From the NCBI GenBank assembly GCA_018873245.2, contig JAEMBT020000001.1, positions 20,610,141-20,674,140 on the forward strand: a stretch of DNA of 64,000 nucleotides. The letters are read 5' to 3'. A program made the position numbers and the translations under genes. Source of the stretch: Archegozetes longisetosus (Eukaryota; Arthropoda; Arachnida; Sarcoptiformes; Trhypochthoniidae). The notes beneath the pieces were generated by a model. It was not told the DNA's origin. It searched no databases and worked only from the letters and a program-made list of their open reading frames with translations. Position 1 is the first letter of the stretch. Every line of letters begins with the position of its first letter. Positions 50,002-63,527 of this stretch are shown here, piece by piece.

Positions 50002-50205
50002 TTAGAATGAAAAAAACTGATATCTAGCTATTAAAATATGAAAATTTGATACAATTTCGAATTTTCTAAAAAGTTTCATGTCAGTCAGATTAGTTTTTCC
50101 CCATTCCTGGATTTTTAATTGTGTTGTGAGCCCACCCGAAGCATTGACTTCCAGCAACCCAATCATAAATGGTTGACTTTGATTCCGATCAATCATCAGT
50201 GTCAA
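50002..50205 (-). CDS. Unidentified short open frame
   Basis: Reads IDRNQSQPFMIGLLEVNASG then GLTTQLKIQEWGKTN. Composition is protein-like and unlike the low-complexity translations around it, but no start, splice context or family is evident. It may be an exon, an old gene fragment or chance. Confidence 0.2.
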   Translation of the reverse strand: MTLMIDRNQSQPFMIGLLEVNASGGLTTQLKIQEWGKTNLTDMKLFRKFEIVSNFHILIARYQFFSF

Positions 50206-51700
50206 CCATTCTTGAAGATTACATGAATAAGGTTTTAGAAACTAGTGGTTTTTTCAGGTTTTCATGCAATAAGCAAAACTCGAAATCTAATTGGAGACGA
50301 GTTACTATTATATCTGAATCTGAATACGATCTATATGTAGCCATATTTAATTCGAATATTAGATCAAAGCGGTTTATACAAATAATTTTAAACAATCACT
50401 TATTTCTAATCAGTTTGAAAATTGAAAATTATTTGATATTCTTATAAATGAAATCAATTTACAGACCATAATAGCATTGATAGCAATTAGGGGTTGATGG
50501 CCAAATTTAATAAATCCAATCGAATTGAAGCTCTATCAACACTTAAAAGTAGAGAAATCGATACTAGTTGTAATGCTGCGAAACATTCACTAACATAACA
50601 TATCAACTACTATTGTTTGATTTTATCTAAATAACTTAAAGTTTTACAAAACTTATATTAGAGAAACATAACATGAATTCAAAATTTGAATATTGTATGT
50701 CTGTTTCCTGTGTTCAACTGTTTCAATAGTTAGTAGAAAAGAGGAGTCAATTTTTGTAGAATCTTATATTAAAACACAAGTTTAATGCCAAAGCTATTAT
50801 TTAGGTATGTGTGGAAACTGGTCTCTTATTTTCTCATTAATTTCTTCTAAAACTGTGGTCATGGTTTTTAATATTTAGCTCTTGTGAGTTAGTTTGGTTT
50901 CGCTCCGTTCATTCACTTAATTTTAGCAAAGTTAGCCTAAAACAATAAAGTGTCTACAATTATCAAAATAAAAGCATTTTTCAAATCTAAACGGACAATT
51001 TTTTTAAATCCGGGTAAATTTTGCAGAATATTCTTCTGATTCATTTATCAAAACAGAAAGGAAGAAGAAAAACGTTCGACAGGAATACTGGAAGCAATTT
51101 AAAGTTCATAGCTTGTCTCATTCAAATTGACTAAATTTTGTCTGATTCTATGAAATGACCAACTCATGTTACTTATGTCTTAAACGTCAGTGTATTCATC
51201 TATTATTCTCTGTATTGACGATAGCGTTGATAAGTTAGTCGATTCAACTGAATATTGATTGTTAAAATTAATTTATTTAGCTTTGATTTGGTCTATCATT
51301 TCTTAATATATGTTAATAAAAAAGTTATAAATGTTCAAAATAGTTCTAATCAAATTTAACACTTATAAGTTAAATAAGAAAGTATAGCCTTTTTTATTAA
51401 CAACACATTAAACGTATAATTAAACTGACATTAAAATGAGAAAATGTGGCAAATTCAAAAATAATATTGAAAAAATTCAATTTTTATACAATTTGTCTAT
51501 GCCTCGCCCCCGTTTCAACCAAATGTAATGATCAGATACCTTAACAGATCTGAAACACAATTAAAGGCTAACGACTCAAATGAAATTGATATGAGCAAAA
51601 AATAGAAAGTGGTGTGACTATCATTTTAAAGGAAAAGTTTCAGGATTAGAATGAAAATCAGGTGATTTCAGATTTGACGACAGCGTTCAATTCCTCTTAC

Positions 51701-52603
51701 CTAAAGGAATAAATATATGTTTGTATTTAAAAATGAAGATGTCGTTTATTTGGATATTCCACTTTAAAGTTGGAATTTTAACCCATTTTTGAGAAATCAT
51801 ATCTGAAGCAAAGAGTACAAGTGTCAATTTGACGGAATATCACGATAAATGAAGTTTGATCAAATTTATAAAGATCAACAGCACTCGACTTGAAAACTTG
51901 TTCAGACAGGTTAGGTAATGGTTTGATAAGTTTGGAAAATGCTGCAAATATAACAAATGATGTTGTGCTAAAGTTTATTTAGCCCTTTATTCCTAAAAAT
52001 ATGAATTATATATTGCATGTTTCACACATACTCATCAGAAATATAACAGAAATGTACTGCACTACCAGACCAAAAATGTAAAGTACTTATTACAAGATAT
52101 ACACTTTAGTGGATGACAAAAATTCTTGATAGCAAGCTGTACACAACTGAATTCGTAACATTTATGTGTTTGATATGGTTGATAGATGTGCAATTTATTG
52201 AAGGTGCAAATCAGGTTTTAACTTGTTATCTAAATAGCAAACTATATCGAATTGAGTAGACTTATTAAATACTTATTATACGTGCATAATGCATTTATGC
52301 TAAACAAGTGTAGTTTACTTTCGCGTTTCATAACATATAATTGGATGATAATTATTTTTAGCCAAAATTATCTTCATCTAACCTGACCTGAACATTACTT
52401 AATCTAACTAATCCAACTAAACCTAATATGATCTGATAAATACGTAAGAATTTGACTGGTCATCATTTTGTTGTGAAAGCCACATCTTCGCTCTCCTTTT
52501 TTCAGATATAATTTCTCAAAAAAATTGGAACCTTCAAATGGAATATCTCGAAAAAGGGGAAGTTCAATTTTTTAAAGACCTATATGAATTTAATCTTTTA
52601 GGT
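51701..52603. mobile_element. MITE with about 110-bp diverged inverted ends
   Basis: Left ggatattccactttaaagtt ... tttttgagaaatcatatctg is mirrored by right cagatataatttctcaaaaa ... ccttcaaatggaatatctcg. No ORF; target duplication not clear. Confidence 0.6.
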
Positions 52604-55600
52604 CTAATTAATTGAATACTGTGGTCAGATGTGAGGTGAGCTTATCTCAACTTTGACTAGTTTGAGTTAAATACTTTTTACACTATTATGTAGATATTGC
52701 GTGAGCTTTACTGGGTTAGCGAGCTGCTGCCTCTGGTCCATTTTCAATTTCAAGTTTAATAGTACCCGTAGAGCGATCTGACTTTATATTATATTTTTGT
52801 GTCTAAACGTGCCTTCATTGATTGAACACGTTTAACGTCTAATACTAAAGAGTGCATTAAAATATAGTGCGCTAGCATTGCTTATGCATATAAAAAAGCG
52901 ATGTTTCGCTTTCAAGTTTATCATTTCAATTGTATTTCGATTTTAATGTCTTACTAAATTATTAATGTAATTTTAAACGTAAAATTAATAATTATTGATT
53001 AAAGTATTTTTCAATACGGGCTTTAATAATGAGGAATATTATTTTAAAAATGCAAAATTTCTAAACTATCCAAAAAAGTTGAGTTAAGATATGTATTGTT
53101 CTTAAAGGCACAATTATTTCTAATCTTTTTTCACTCAAACAATTTCGACGTCCAACGCAAGCATTACATTGTTTAATTGATTTGGCTTTTAAGAATTTCT
53201 ATCATTTTAATTATGTGTCGATTTGGCTTTTAAAATATTTTCTCATTTAGATTGTATTTGAATTTGGCCTTCGAAAAGCGTAACATCCCTACTGTGAATC
53301 CCGCTTTTACTAAAGCTTAGGATTTTGGTTTACTTTGATTACCCAAAAGCCCGTACGTCAAAGCATATTAAATATTGTTGCAATCAAAACTTAATAGTTA
53401 GAAAAAAATCATCTGGAATACACTTTTTCACGTGTTTGTGGTTGGTTTATCGCAAAAATTCAATTAAATAGCTGAAGAAATTGTCGCAAACCTGAAAAAA
53501 GGTTCTAAACCTTGTTACTCAACTTATTAAGAATTTGCTAAAAATATGCTGCCTATTATGAAAAAATTGAGGCCACAAATGTGCTTCAAATTTGCATTTG
53601 TCTAAATATAAATTTGAGTCAAACTAATCAATTAAGTAATTGTCTCGGTTTACTTCATCAGCCATCAGCTTAAGGTCATATGTCTTAAATTGATTTGGAT
53701 TAAATTTGGTAAATCGGCGAACTGTCAGACATACATTTTTGTCTAAAATAAGCAAGCCAGTTCATTATTACTAGAATTTAGAAACGATTAGATTTAAGGG
53801 CGATCGGGTGCCATAACAGATAAATGATAGAAACCCAAATTTGTCAATTCAAATTGGCTAAAAATGAAAATACAATCAATTTGTGTTATATGCCATACTT
53901 GAGAACCTGACATGAGAAACACAATTATTTGACCCTTTGGCTGCAAATTCATTGGGACATGATTTTTGGTTGCGTTGCAGTTTCATAAGTTTTACAATGC
54001 GTTTGTAACTTAAGTCAAAATTAGATTAGCTCAGCTCATTTTTTGTTAAGTTTTCAAAAATCATGCAACTATTTCAACTATGAAAGTATCTGAAGGCTAG
54101 GAAAAATTAATCAATTGCCGGATCGACAGCCCCTCGACTCTAGTAGTTGATGTCAAAACTTGTGTCAAATAGAGATTCGATTTTAAAAGTTATACAATTC
54201 ATTCTGGATTGTATTTACTGGATGAAGAAAGTTGAAATATTTGAACAATGCCATGGCTGTAGTGCCTTTCGCCCTACCGTTCATTACATCGTTGATTGAT
54301 AAAAATGATTTTAGTCAATGTTCAGTAATGTTAATACAGAGTCAACTGTGGGAATAATCGAAAAGTAATTTAGTTAAAAATGTTATCAACATTTGGTCGA
54401 ATAGTTTATCTTAGTCTTAATGTTCAATTGAAGTTTAGTTGGTCTTAGCTCAGATTCATAACTATAGAACTGTCTTCAAACTTAGCAAATTTGGTTGCCT
54501 TAAATAAATGATAAATGTTTTTATAGGTCATGACCGGGTATTAGTTCGTTTTGAATTTGTTTCAATTTTGATCAACTTTTAGGTGAACGTGTCACTCAAT
54601 TCGGTTATTATTTTTTATATAATCTTCAATTGTTATCGACGTGATCGCATTGAAGGTCATTAGAATCACCCGATGTTCAAAATGCAAACAACAGTGACGT
54701 ATGAGTTGAGGAAATAATTATCGACTTATTGTTCATATCGAATCGGTTTAATAAGATTGTTTACGGCATTTGATCGCTAAAGTTATACTTATTTGTGGTT
54801 TAGTGTCGAATCAAATTTGATTATACATTGTTTGTAAATATGGTACAACTGAACCCGTTTCGGACAAAATAATTGATAACTTACAAATAATAATAGTAAA
54901 AGTTTTGTTATGCCTTTTAATACGAAATGAAAAATAAGCAAAACTTAATCAAAAGTAATAGTCCTTCAAATAGAAGTAAAATAAGATATTATTACTGGTA
55001 AATCCTGTGTATATGTAACTGACTTTAGGACTATACGTTATACGTTAGATACACTTAAAACACTATTCCATAGTTAGATGAACAGTTTTGCAACATAGAC
55101 ATTGAGACAGTGATTAGTCAGACTATGATTGAGTGATAGTGTGGGCCGATACGACTATCTACGTGGAGATAGTGTGATTCGTAAAAGAGTTTGCGCAAAA
55201 GTGCCTTTGACCGATCGTACGATTTGGTGACGATTGCGCTAAATATGAGGAAAATTGTTTAACCAAAATACACGTTTCATTGTTCGGTTGCAAAAGTTAT
55301 AAAGTTTCCATTAGTTTGACTCATTTCATAACTCATACAAATACTGCCACAAACTTTTAAATATGATTTCGAATACAATTTAATTTTTTTGAAAAATTTC
55401 AAAACTCAAAACTTAGCCATCTATAAGTGAGTTGTAGCTCAACTTTTCATCCGATATAATACAACAAGTGTAATATTAGTGGCAACCAATTGTTTTCAAT
55501 TGAGTTCATTTCAATTGTCAAAAAGTTATTACTATTAACAGTATCGCGATATTTGTGCTTTTATTTAATTAATCAAATAATTTGGACTCAACAAATTAAA

Positions 55601-55913
55601 TCAACAAATTGACTGAACAAATTAAGTGCCGAAAACATGATTATCAGAACTAAATAAAAATGAATACATCAAGTTTAAAGTGATTATAAAAGTACTGTTG
55701 AAATAAGTACATTTTAAATTAAAATATTTATATAATTAAAACTGAATCGAAAATGGATTGGGTTTCAGATTTGAACTGATCTGAAAACGATTAACTTATA
55801 CTTTATTTATTGAAAATCTAGTAATCTCTTTGATCTGAGATATACCAGTATTAATAGTGATAATAATGCAATTCAATTATAAGCACTTTTTGGTTACTCT
55901 ATTCGTGATTAGT

Positions 55914-58754
55914 ATGAAGAAACCGAATCGGAAGCAATTAGCCAAATATTTGGCGAACAAAAAGATTTTGAGCGCTTTGTTTGGGTTACTATTGGCCTTA
56001 ATTTCAATTATTGCTTATTTTTCATTCCCACCAATACTTAAGCATATAATTGAAAGTGTAATGAATTTAGATAAAAGTGGTGAATTTTACAATTGGTGGA
56101 TAAAACCTTCAGTGCCGACAGAAGTGGGTATTTATTTTTTTCATATTGAAAATGCCGATCAGGTCCAAAATGGAGCAAAAAGTATAAAAGTTAAAGAAAT
56201 GGGAAAATACATGTTTAAGTGAGTATTGACTCAATGGACAAACTATTAGATGCCGACCACAAATCTATTAACAGATTTGATTATTTCATTTTTAACTTGT
56301 AATTTTGATGTGACTCCATTTTTTGTAGGCAACATTACGAACGTGAAATTGTGGACTTTTCGCCAGATTTGTCAACAATTAACTTCTACGAGAAGCGAAC
56401 CTATGTGTTTGACCCAATCAATACAATTGGATCACTCGATGATAACATAACAGTGATTAACGCACCATTTGCTGTGAGTCAAAAGTGAACCAATATCTTG
56501 CACTATACTAATGATAATTGAATTTGGTTCACTTGCAACATTTAGGCGTTGGGTTCAATAATACCTAAGATTGTGGATCACTTGCCTTTTCCTCCAATAT
56601 TGAGTTCACTTCCATACCGAATGATCAATAGATTTCTAGAAAGTCATAAGCAAACTCTTTTCGTTAATACAACAATTCGAGATCTAATATATGGATATCG
56701 ACTGGATATATTGGACACCGCGGAAGGTTTTGCCAAATCACTGGAACCATTCGGTATCTCGAATATAATGCCAAACCAATCGTTTCCCAATAATTCATTT
56801 GGAATATTGAACGGAAGAAACGGAACCCGAGACGGACCCTTTCAAATGTATACCGGACTTTCAGGCACTCATGATTTGTTTGGACATTTCAAGTCATGGA
56901 ATAATCAAACGTAAGTTTATTTTTAAAGTTTTTCTCATTTAAATTATTGACAATTTTTGATGCCTCAATTCAAGTCGAAACCGCAATCACACAATGTTTT
57001 AAAGTTTGCTCAATTTGAGCATCACTTCATTCATGTGCTCAACAATTATGCAACCATTAAATGATATATATATATATATATATATATATATCAAAACTCG
57101 ATCGTGTGGCCCCAAAACTCAATCTTACATTTTATGACTAAATATTAGATATAAGCAATTATTTGAACGATATTTGGCAAAATTGAGCGATATATTAATG
57201 ATCTTATCTATGAATCAATATTTTAGTAAATTAAAGTGGTGGAAATCAGACAAATGCAACGCTATTAATGGAACTGATGGTACGATTTGGCCGCCATTTG
57301 TTAATAAAAGGGATAGATTATACTTTTACGTACCAGATGTTTGCAGGTTTGTTCTGGTTTTATATGCCTTAAATCAATTTTAATCAAAATCTATGTTACT
57401 TTTTGTTGAAAGTTGACTGAAAAAATAATTTAATTTAAATCGAATGATTTTCAATCAAATTTAAGGTCTATTTATGTGTCATTTGAAGAAGAATCAGAAT
57501 ATAAGGGTATCAAGACTTATAAATACTCGGCTCCCGATGAAGTACTGCAAGGCATTGATTCAAACCCAGAAAATGAGTGCTTTTGTATGGATTCAAATGA
57601 AGATAGATGTCGTCTGAATGGAATATACGACATGTCTTCGTGTCAGAATGATATTCCGATTATAGTGACTTTGCCTCACTTTCTCGGAGCTGATCCTGCA
57701 ATTACTGATCGAATAGAAGGCCTGAAACCTGACCCGAAAATACATCGACCAGTAATACATGTCGAACCGGTCAGTATTATTCTCATACAGTATTGATATA
57801 GACGCTCAAAAGTATACTGGAATATATAGTATTTAACTTAAATGCAGTTTAAAAACTAAATATTTTACAAACTTCTTAACCTAAGAGATTAGAAAACTTG
57901 GATTGATTGCAATTAATCCTATAATCCGTTTTTACGTGCTTATTATCCTCTCTTTAATAATGAATAATATTACATTTAGATAAAATTTAATTATCGACGA
58001 CTAGTAGCTATTGCGATGTGAATTTTAGTTTTTAAATCTTATTCAACAATAATTAGCTTTAGTTTTGATAAATTGAACATATTTATGAGATTTGTTTTTC
58101 AAACAGACCTTAGGAGCTGTTATTCACGGAGATAGTCGTCTTCAAATGGCTATTAGAGTTCCTAAAAATGATTATATTCGGTAATTTGATTTGCAATTAA
58201 GTCAAAAACTTTGATTATAGTTATCAAAACCTTGAAATTGTTTTTGTTTTTGCAGAGGTTTCGAAAATTTGGACGATGAATTGTATGTGCCTTTATTTTG
58301 GGGCTATAAGGTGCGAAATTGATTCTGATTATAAAACTAAACCTTATTTCTAATACTTTTTACCGGTAACATGTTACAGAAATTGGGAATTTCTGATGAT
58401 TTTGCTGCCGAACTAAAGTCACGCCTGTTCATACCTGTTACTATAATTAGATATGTAATAATTATGGGAATTATTACTGGGTTTTTCATATTTTTTGTTT
58501 CACTTCTTGTGGCATTTTTATGCCAGTCTCAGGTACTGTGCTTCAAATATGTTTTCTTGTTGAAGTTCTCAATTGAAAAATAAGTTGAATTCTATGATTG
58601 ATAGGTGTTATCGATCTCACTATTTGATGAAGGACCTTTTCATTTGGTCCCTCAAAACATTGAGTCGGATGATAAAATCGATCTAAATAGTTGTCAGCCA
58701 TCAGCACTAGAGTTTGAATTATTGATGAAAGAAAGTCCGGAAACTAAACTTTAA
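55914..58754 (+). CDS. CD36/SCARB-family scavenger receptor
   Basis: Nine exons: 55914-56218, 56329-56473, 56546-56910, 57149-57346, 57466-57769, 58107-58180, 58256-58310, 58380-58532, 58605-58754; phases agree, 582 aa. Two-membrane-segment topology: short cytosolic MKKPNRKQLAK, TM1 at about residues 18-38, a large luminal/extracellular loop, TM2 at about 507-529, and a cytosolic tail of about 50 residues. Loop motifs: VGIYFFHIENADQVQNG, EKRTYVFDP, ITVINAPF, CNAINGTDGTIWPP, FYVPDVCRSIYVSFE, a Cys cluster (ECFCMDSNEDRCRLNG, SSCQ), ADPAI, GAVIHGDSRLQMAI and ELYVPLFWGYK. Such proteins bind lipoproteins, fatty acids or lysosomal cargo; the exact paralogue cannot be told. An upstream ATG at 55866 would add 16 residues; 55914 gives the usual short N-terminus. 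AATAAA at 58933 is a likely polyA signal. Confidence 0.96.
57062..57092. repeat. (TA)n microsatellite in CD36 intron
   Basis: About 15 TA dinucleotides in the 238-bp intron between exons 3 and 4. Confidence 0.9.
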
Positions 58755-60060
58755 CGTTGACTAACAGTTAAAGTAATTCCTATTTATTTACATTGGATCG
58801 AATGGGGCCATAAGGTAGAGATCATTTTTTACTCACAATAAGTGATTTGAAGTGAGGCAAAAGATCTGAATGCCTCCAAGTTTACATTAAGAATCTCATT
58901 TTTATTGTATATAATTAGTTAATTATTTTTGCAATAAAAATTTTTATTTGTATATATTTTCGATTAAATTTAGTGTAATTTAATTGAAAGTTTTAGAATA
59001 AATTGTTTTTAATATAAGTTGTGAAATGATTTATGAACGAAATGATATGGACGACTGACTGATTGACTGCAACAAACGGTTATCTCTAAATGTATAGAAA
59101 TGAATGCATTTTTATACAATGAGCTTAAACAGCGTAATAGATATGAAGAGTATATAATTAAAAAATGGTTTTATTATTATTTTATTGTAATTGATTTTGA
59201 AAATTTGATAAAAAATTGAAATAAAAATCTGTAATTTTTGGTTTTAGATATTTTAAAAGGCTCTTAGTATATTTATTTTCTCTTTAGAAATAGTGGACTT
59301 TTGCGCTTTAGTTATGAATTGAAAACCATTTTTAATATTATTTATATTGGTATTTAATAGGCTTTTTTATAGAACCAGAATCAAAATGTTCAGAGAAAAT
59401 AACATGTCCGTTTGGCTCATAATCTATTCTATGAATTTTAGTGATTTCAAATTACAATTAGTGCTTTTATTACAGTTTTGCTTCAAAGTAATGCATTGAG
59501 AGATAACCGTTTCTTGCATGCAGTCCTCCATATTAGGCTTGAAGCAAAAATTTCATAGTTCTTTTTCAATATGGTCGTTCAAGTTGTTGTTCACAATATT
59601 AGTGATGGAAATAACATTTGAAAGTCTGTGCTAGAGTTGAGTCAATGATTATTTGTGAACATTTGGTCATATCTTAATTGGTTTTCTAATTTAATCTGGA
59701 TTGAGATTAACCCTCAATCAAATTCTCGAAATAATTGCTTAAATATTGACAATTTGATGAACTATCAGAGTTTGTGGCGAGTCAGTCAAGCTGATCATTT
59801 TATTGATTACATCTACCAAACGCATCCTAACCAACACAATAACCCCTACAGACAATTGATTTATATTCAGATCAAATACTATTGTTTAAAAGATCAATTT
59901 AATAGTTGAATCAAATGTAGCGATGTAGTGATCAATCAAAAGTCTAATTAAGCTTATTTATAAATTTGAAGTAATGGGTAATACTTCTACCTATGAATTA
60001 ACAGGCATCTAATAAATTGAAAGATTAGAAACCATAAACTTATTGAATAGCCTTTTTTAT
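58755..60060. other. Intergenic spacer (tail-to-tail)
   Basis: 3' ends of the CD36-family gene and the EEP gene face each other. Several AATAAA motifs on both strands; no gene recognised. An open frame at 59655-59909 lacks an ATG start and any motif. Confidence 0.5.
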
Positions 60061-60984
60061 TTATAAATATTGCAGTTCAGTAAAAACTGGTCTGTGATCT
60101 GAAGCAACACTTTCTGGTATTACCATTGAGTTAATTAGTTTGAAATGATTGATAAAATTTGATTTTAAAAATATATAATCGATTTTAGTGTTGGGTTTAT
60201 CAGAAGGAAAAGTATTTCCCAAATTATCCGTTAAATCAGTGAATTCAGATTTCATATTAATTATCTCCTGTGACGTGGGCTTTGAATTAAAATCGCCACA
60301 AATTATTAATGGTATAAGTGTTTGATTGAAAACTGAAAGTAATTGATTGACCTGAAGTAAACGGTTAGTTGGATCAGGTCTGTAATCCAAATGAGTTGAG
60401 CTCAACATTATTTGATTTCCTACGGAAAAGAGATATTTTGTTCAAGTTAATCAAATCGTGGTTTAATCAACAATAATTGACTGGTTATTCGCATATAACC
60501 TGAAAAGTTGGCTGAAATGATAGCAGCAGTAATTGGGAGAATAGCCGATCCGGTATGAGGAAGAGGCAAACTGTAGTTCATAATTATGGGCCATTTCGAC
60601 AGTATTCCATTGCCATAAAGTCCGCCATCGAATTGTCTGTGAGGGCTGAAAAATTGATACATCTTTGTAGAACTAGCTAAATATGCCAATTGGTCGACAT
60701 GACCAGTTCTGTTAGTCCTATTGTCAACTTCTTGAAGTGCAACAAAATCTGGATCTTTTGCATTTATTACGCTCGCGATTCTCTCCAAATCAATTTGATT
60801 TTGCATATTCTCTCCATGGCGGATATTATATGTGATAATACGCAAAGATGAACAAAATGCATTTTCTGAAATCATTTATTGGTCTAATTGGTGTATTGGA
60901 CTAACAGAAACTATTTATAAGTGATTGCTTACCAGTTAATAAAGAGAATACCACTAAACACAAAACATTATCAATTCGCATCAT
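60061..60984 (-). CDS. Secreted endonuclease/exonuclease/phosphatase-fold enzyme
   Basis: Three exons: 60984-60933, 60865-60500, 60419-60061, phases consistent, 258 aa. Residues 1-17 (MMRIDNVLCLVVFSLLT) are a signal peptide. The EEP (DNase I-like) metal-dependent fold follows with all signature blocks: LRIITYNIRHGE (metal-binding Asn), DPDFVALQEVDNRTNRTG (metal-binding Glu), YGNGILSKWPI, STHLDY (catalytic His), ICGDFNSKP (Asp and Asn), DYIFL and SDHRPVF (terminal Asp-His). The compact form with LQEVDNRTNRT is commonest in bacterial family members. Substrate (DNA, RNA, phospholipid or sphingolipid head group) cannot be told. The two introns and signal peptide show it is a working host gene; bacterial origin is possible but unproven. 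Confidence 0.9.
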
Positions 60985-61251
60985 TTTTGTGCATTAATTA
61001 AGGTCTGCAAAAGAATTGCATACGATACAATTGTAAGTTTAATATCGTTCGTGTTATACTTGTGAAGTACAAGTAATACAATATTAATTGATATATAACC
61101 AACAAATCGAACCAAATTGTGTGCAATGAACAGAGTTGAAGATAAAAGTTGAGAATATGTACAGTGGGCATATTTTAAGAATAGGCACGTAGAGCATCCT
61201 GAGCAAAATCCAGACTTAACGATCACTCAAAGGCATAAACAAGATAAGGTT

Positions 61252-61543
61252 GGACTCATTTCGACAATTCGAGTCGAACCAGACTATATTCAGTATAATG
61301 GCAGATCATCTCGCAAATTGCACTTTGTAGATCGAATTTTAAATCAATCGTCACACAACCGTCAGATTACTAACTAAAACTAACAAACTGTCTCATAGGC
61401 TTTCTTTAGTCTTATTCCGACGACCACATGAAGGTCAAGTCAAAACCAAACTTATTGATCCGAATTTTTGAGATTATCTGCTATCAGAGGAGTATGGTCT
61501 GGTGAGTATGGTCTGGTTCGACCCGTATAGTCGAGATGAGTCG
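61252..61543. mobile_element. Short MITE with GTCGAACCAGAC ends
   Basis: Left ggactcatttcgacaattcg, agtcgaaccagactata is mirrored by right tatggtctggttcgaccc, gtcgagatgagtcg. About 290 bp. Next to the right end the 14-bp unit gagtatggtctggt is repeated twice in tandem. Confidence 0.65.
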
Positions 61544-61881
61544 AATGATGTGATATTTGTGTTTTACGGCGCCGGGAATATACCCATCGCAGTTGATGAA
61601 GCTTAGGTGAAAGTCAACTGAAAATTTGGTTGTTTCAATGTCTAACAGATTTGCAAAAATGTTAGGATTTGGAAAAGGAGGTTCACTACATTAATCAATT
61701 TATATGGATTTTGTAGAAGTAAGTCTGCATTTTGTGAAAGGTTTTACGCGTCTATTCTTCAAATATATCGACTGTACAAATATAGATAATGAATGATATA
61801 ACAGATGCTATTTTCTCACATTTTCCAAAAGTTAATCTCGACTCAAGTTTGTTTAAGAACAAAACAACTTTCGGTCTTTAC

Positions 61882-62444
61882 TAGTGAATGAAAATTTGGC
61901 AAATTCTCATTCCATTTCCATTCCAGTCCATTGAAATAAGTTATCATTCCATCCAATTCCATTCCACGCTTTCTAACGTGATTCCAGTTCCATTCCATTC
62001 CATTCCATGATATAGTAGGTATTTTTTAATATGAAAGTTGCATTTGCTTATCTAATATCGAATTACAGTATTTCAATGTATAAATCATTAATTGCTATTG
62101 CTATTGAATGCGCTTTATTTTAGTTTCCTTTGTTTCCTCCAAATATTATACAAATTGTGATTTTAAGTATACTTAAAATGCCTCAAAACACTGGATCAGA
62201 AGTAGACATCATTCAGAAAAATTAAGAAGAAATCATTGAACTTATGGCAAAAGATTCGATAGATAAATATATTTAATGTAGGACTGAAACTTTTCATTCC
62301 ATGAAATTCCGTGGAATCCATGAAATTTTCCTTATTCCATCTCCATTCCAACTCCACTGGATTTTCAATTTTCCAATCCATTTCCATTCCATTCCATACA
62401 ATTTTCTCAATTCCACATTCCATGGTTTCCATTTTCATTCACTA
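61882..62444. mobile_element. hAT-type MITE carrying CATTCC repeats
   Basis: Terminal inverted repeats tagtgaatgaaaa and ttttcattcacta are flanked on each side by the exact 8-bp duplication gtctttac (61874-61881 and 62445-62452). TAGTG ends plus an 8-bp target duplication define hAT elements. The interior has two blocks of degenerate ATTCC/CATTCC repeats (about 61910-62010 and 62290-62425) and no transposase. Confidence 0.9.
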
Positions 62445-63187
62445 GTCTTTACGCATCACTTTATTGACGTGATTGGCAGATCAGTTCCCCAAAGTGAATT
62501 GTCAGAAAGACAACTGCTTGAAAGTGAACTTTCTCAAGCCCTGTAAAGTGGCAAAATACATAAGAGTTGACTTTAGAATGAACAATTTTTAACATTAACC
62601 CTTTCACCCTCCAGACTCGTACTAATTGACCTTTTAGTCATAGTCCCTTAGACTTATAATGATTTGTTTATATACTACTCATGTCTAAACTTTTACTATT
62701 AATATTTTGTACTTTTTGTATAGCAGGGGACAAAATAATCGGACACTATCTATGGACTTATAGGCTGACTAGTGATATTGTGGCTCACAAAAGTTTTGAT
62801 ACAACAAATTTATTGCATTTAAGCTTTAATTTGACACCTCTTTAGATGTAATAACCTGATAAATAAAAAAAATATGTTTGTTTGAAAAGGTCCGGTAATT
62901 TGTCTCCTACTATAGCTACTAATGTTACTAATTGAACTGGTATGCGCATATGTATGCTATGATGGCTATAAAAGCCTTAGGCCCGTATGCACAGTGTGTT
63001 TTAAAACGGTTTTAAGGCTAAAACCGGGCTTAAAACCCAAAACTCATTTTAAAACTCATGCACAGTAAAAATTTAGAACCGTTTTAAACTGAAACTCGGT
63101 TTTAAACTAAAACCACTTTTACTAGTTTTAAATCGGTTTTAGTGATCAACAAAATAAGTAAATATAAACAAAATTTTACAAAAAAAT

Positions 63188-63527
63188 ATGAAAATGAACC
63201 AATTTTTTCAAATTGAAGAATTAGATAATTATGAAATAGTGACGAATAAAAGTTTTAAACGTCAAAGAGTATTAAAAGACATTTAATCCATTTGATAGTC
63301 GTGATGACATATCATTCATAAGAAGATATAGACTTACAAAACAGTGTTTCATTGAACTGTTAAATCTAATTAATACAGATTTGATTAATATCAAAATGAA
63401 AAAATACTCATTGCCTCCAATAGTTCAATTATCTATTGTTTTAAAACTTTATGTCACCGGTCAGTTTCAGATCTCAGCTGCAGATGTTAACAGTAAATAT
63501 AAAACTATTGATATAATTATCAATTGA
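63188..63527 (+). pseudogene. HARBI1-like transposase, N-terminal remnant
   Basis: After a short N-terminus (MKMNQFFQIEELDN) and a frameshift near 63280, the sequence reads NPFDSRDDISFIRRYRLTKQ, then CFIELLNLINTDL and LSIVLKLYVTGQFQISAADV. This is the N-terminal part of Harbinger transposases (RYRL then LYVTGQFQ, where related proteins have YATGSFQ). It then runs into a stop; the DDE catalytic domain is absent. Confidence 0.75.

Larger units (their letters stand above)
49110..55913. other. Large gene-poor region
   Basis: About 6.8 kb. Its left edge should contain the missing first exon of the Spätzle-like gene. It holds one inverted-repeat element (51701-52603) and a short open frame on the minus strand (50002-50205). 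No other coding signal, RNA gene or satellite was recognised. Confidence 0.5.
60985..62979. other. Intergenic region with two MITEs
   Basis: Upstream of the EEP gene. Contains elements at 61252-61543 and 61882-62444; nothing else recognised. Confidence 0.55.

Noticed and set aside
59655-59909. 84-codon open frame
   Set aside because: Begins at a non-ATG codon; Asn-rich translation without motif.
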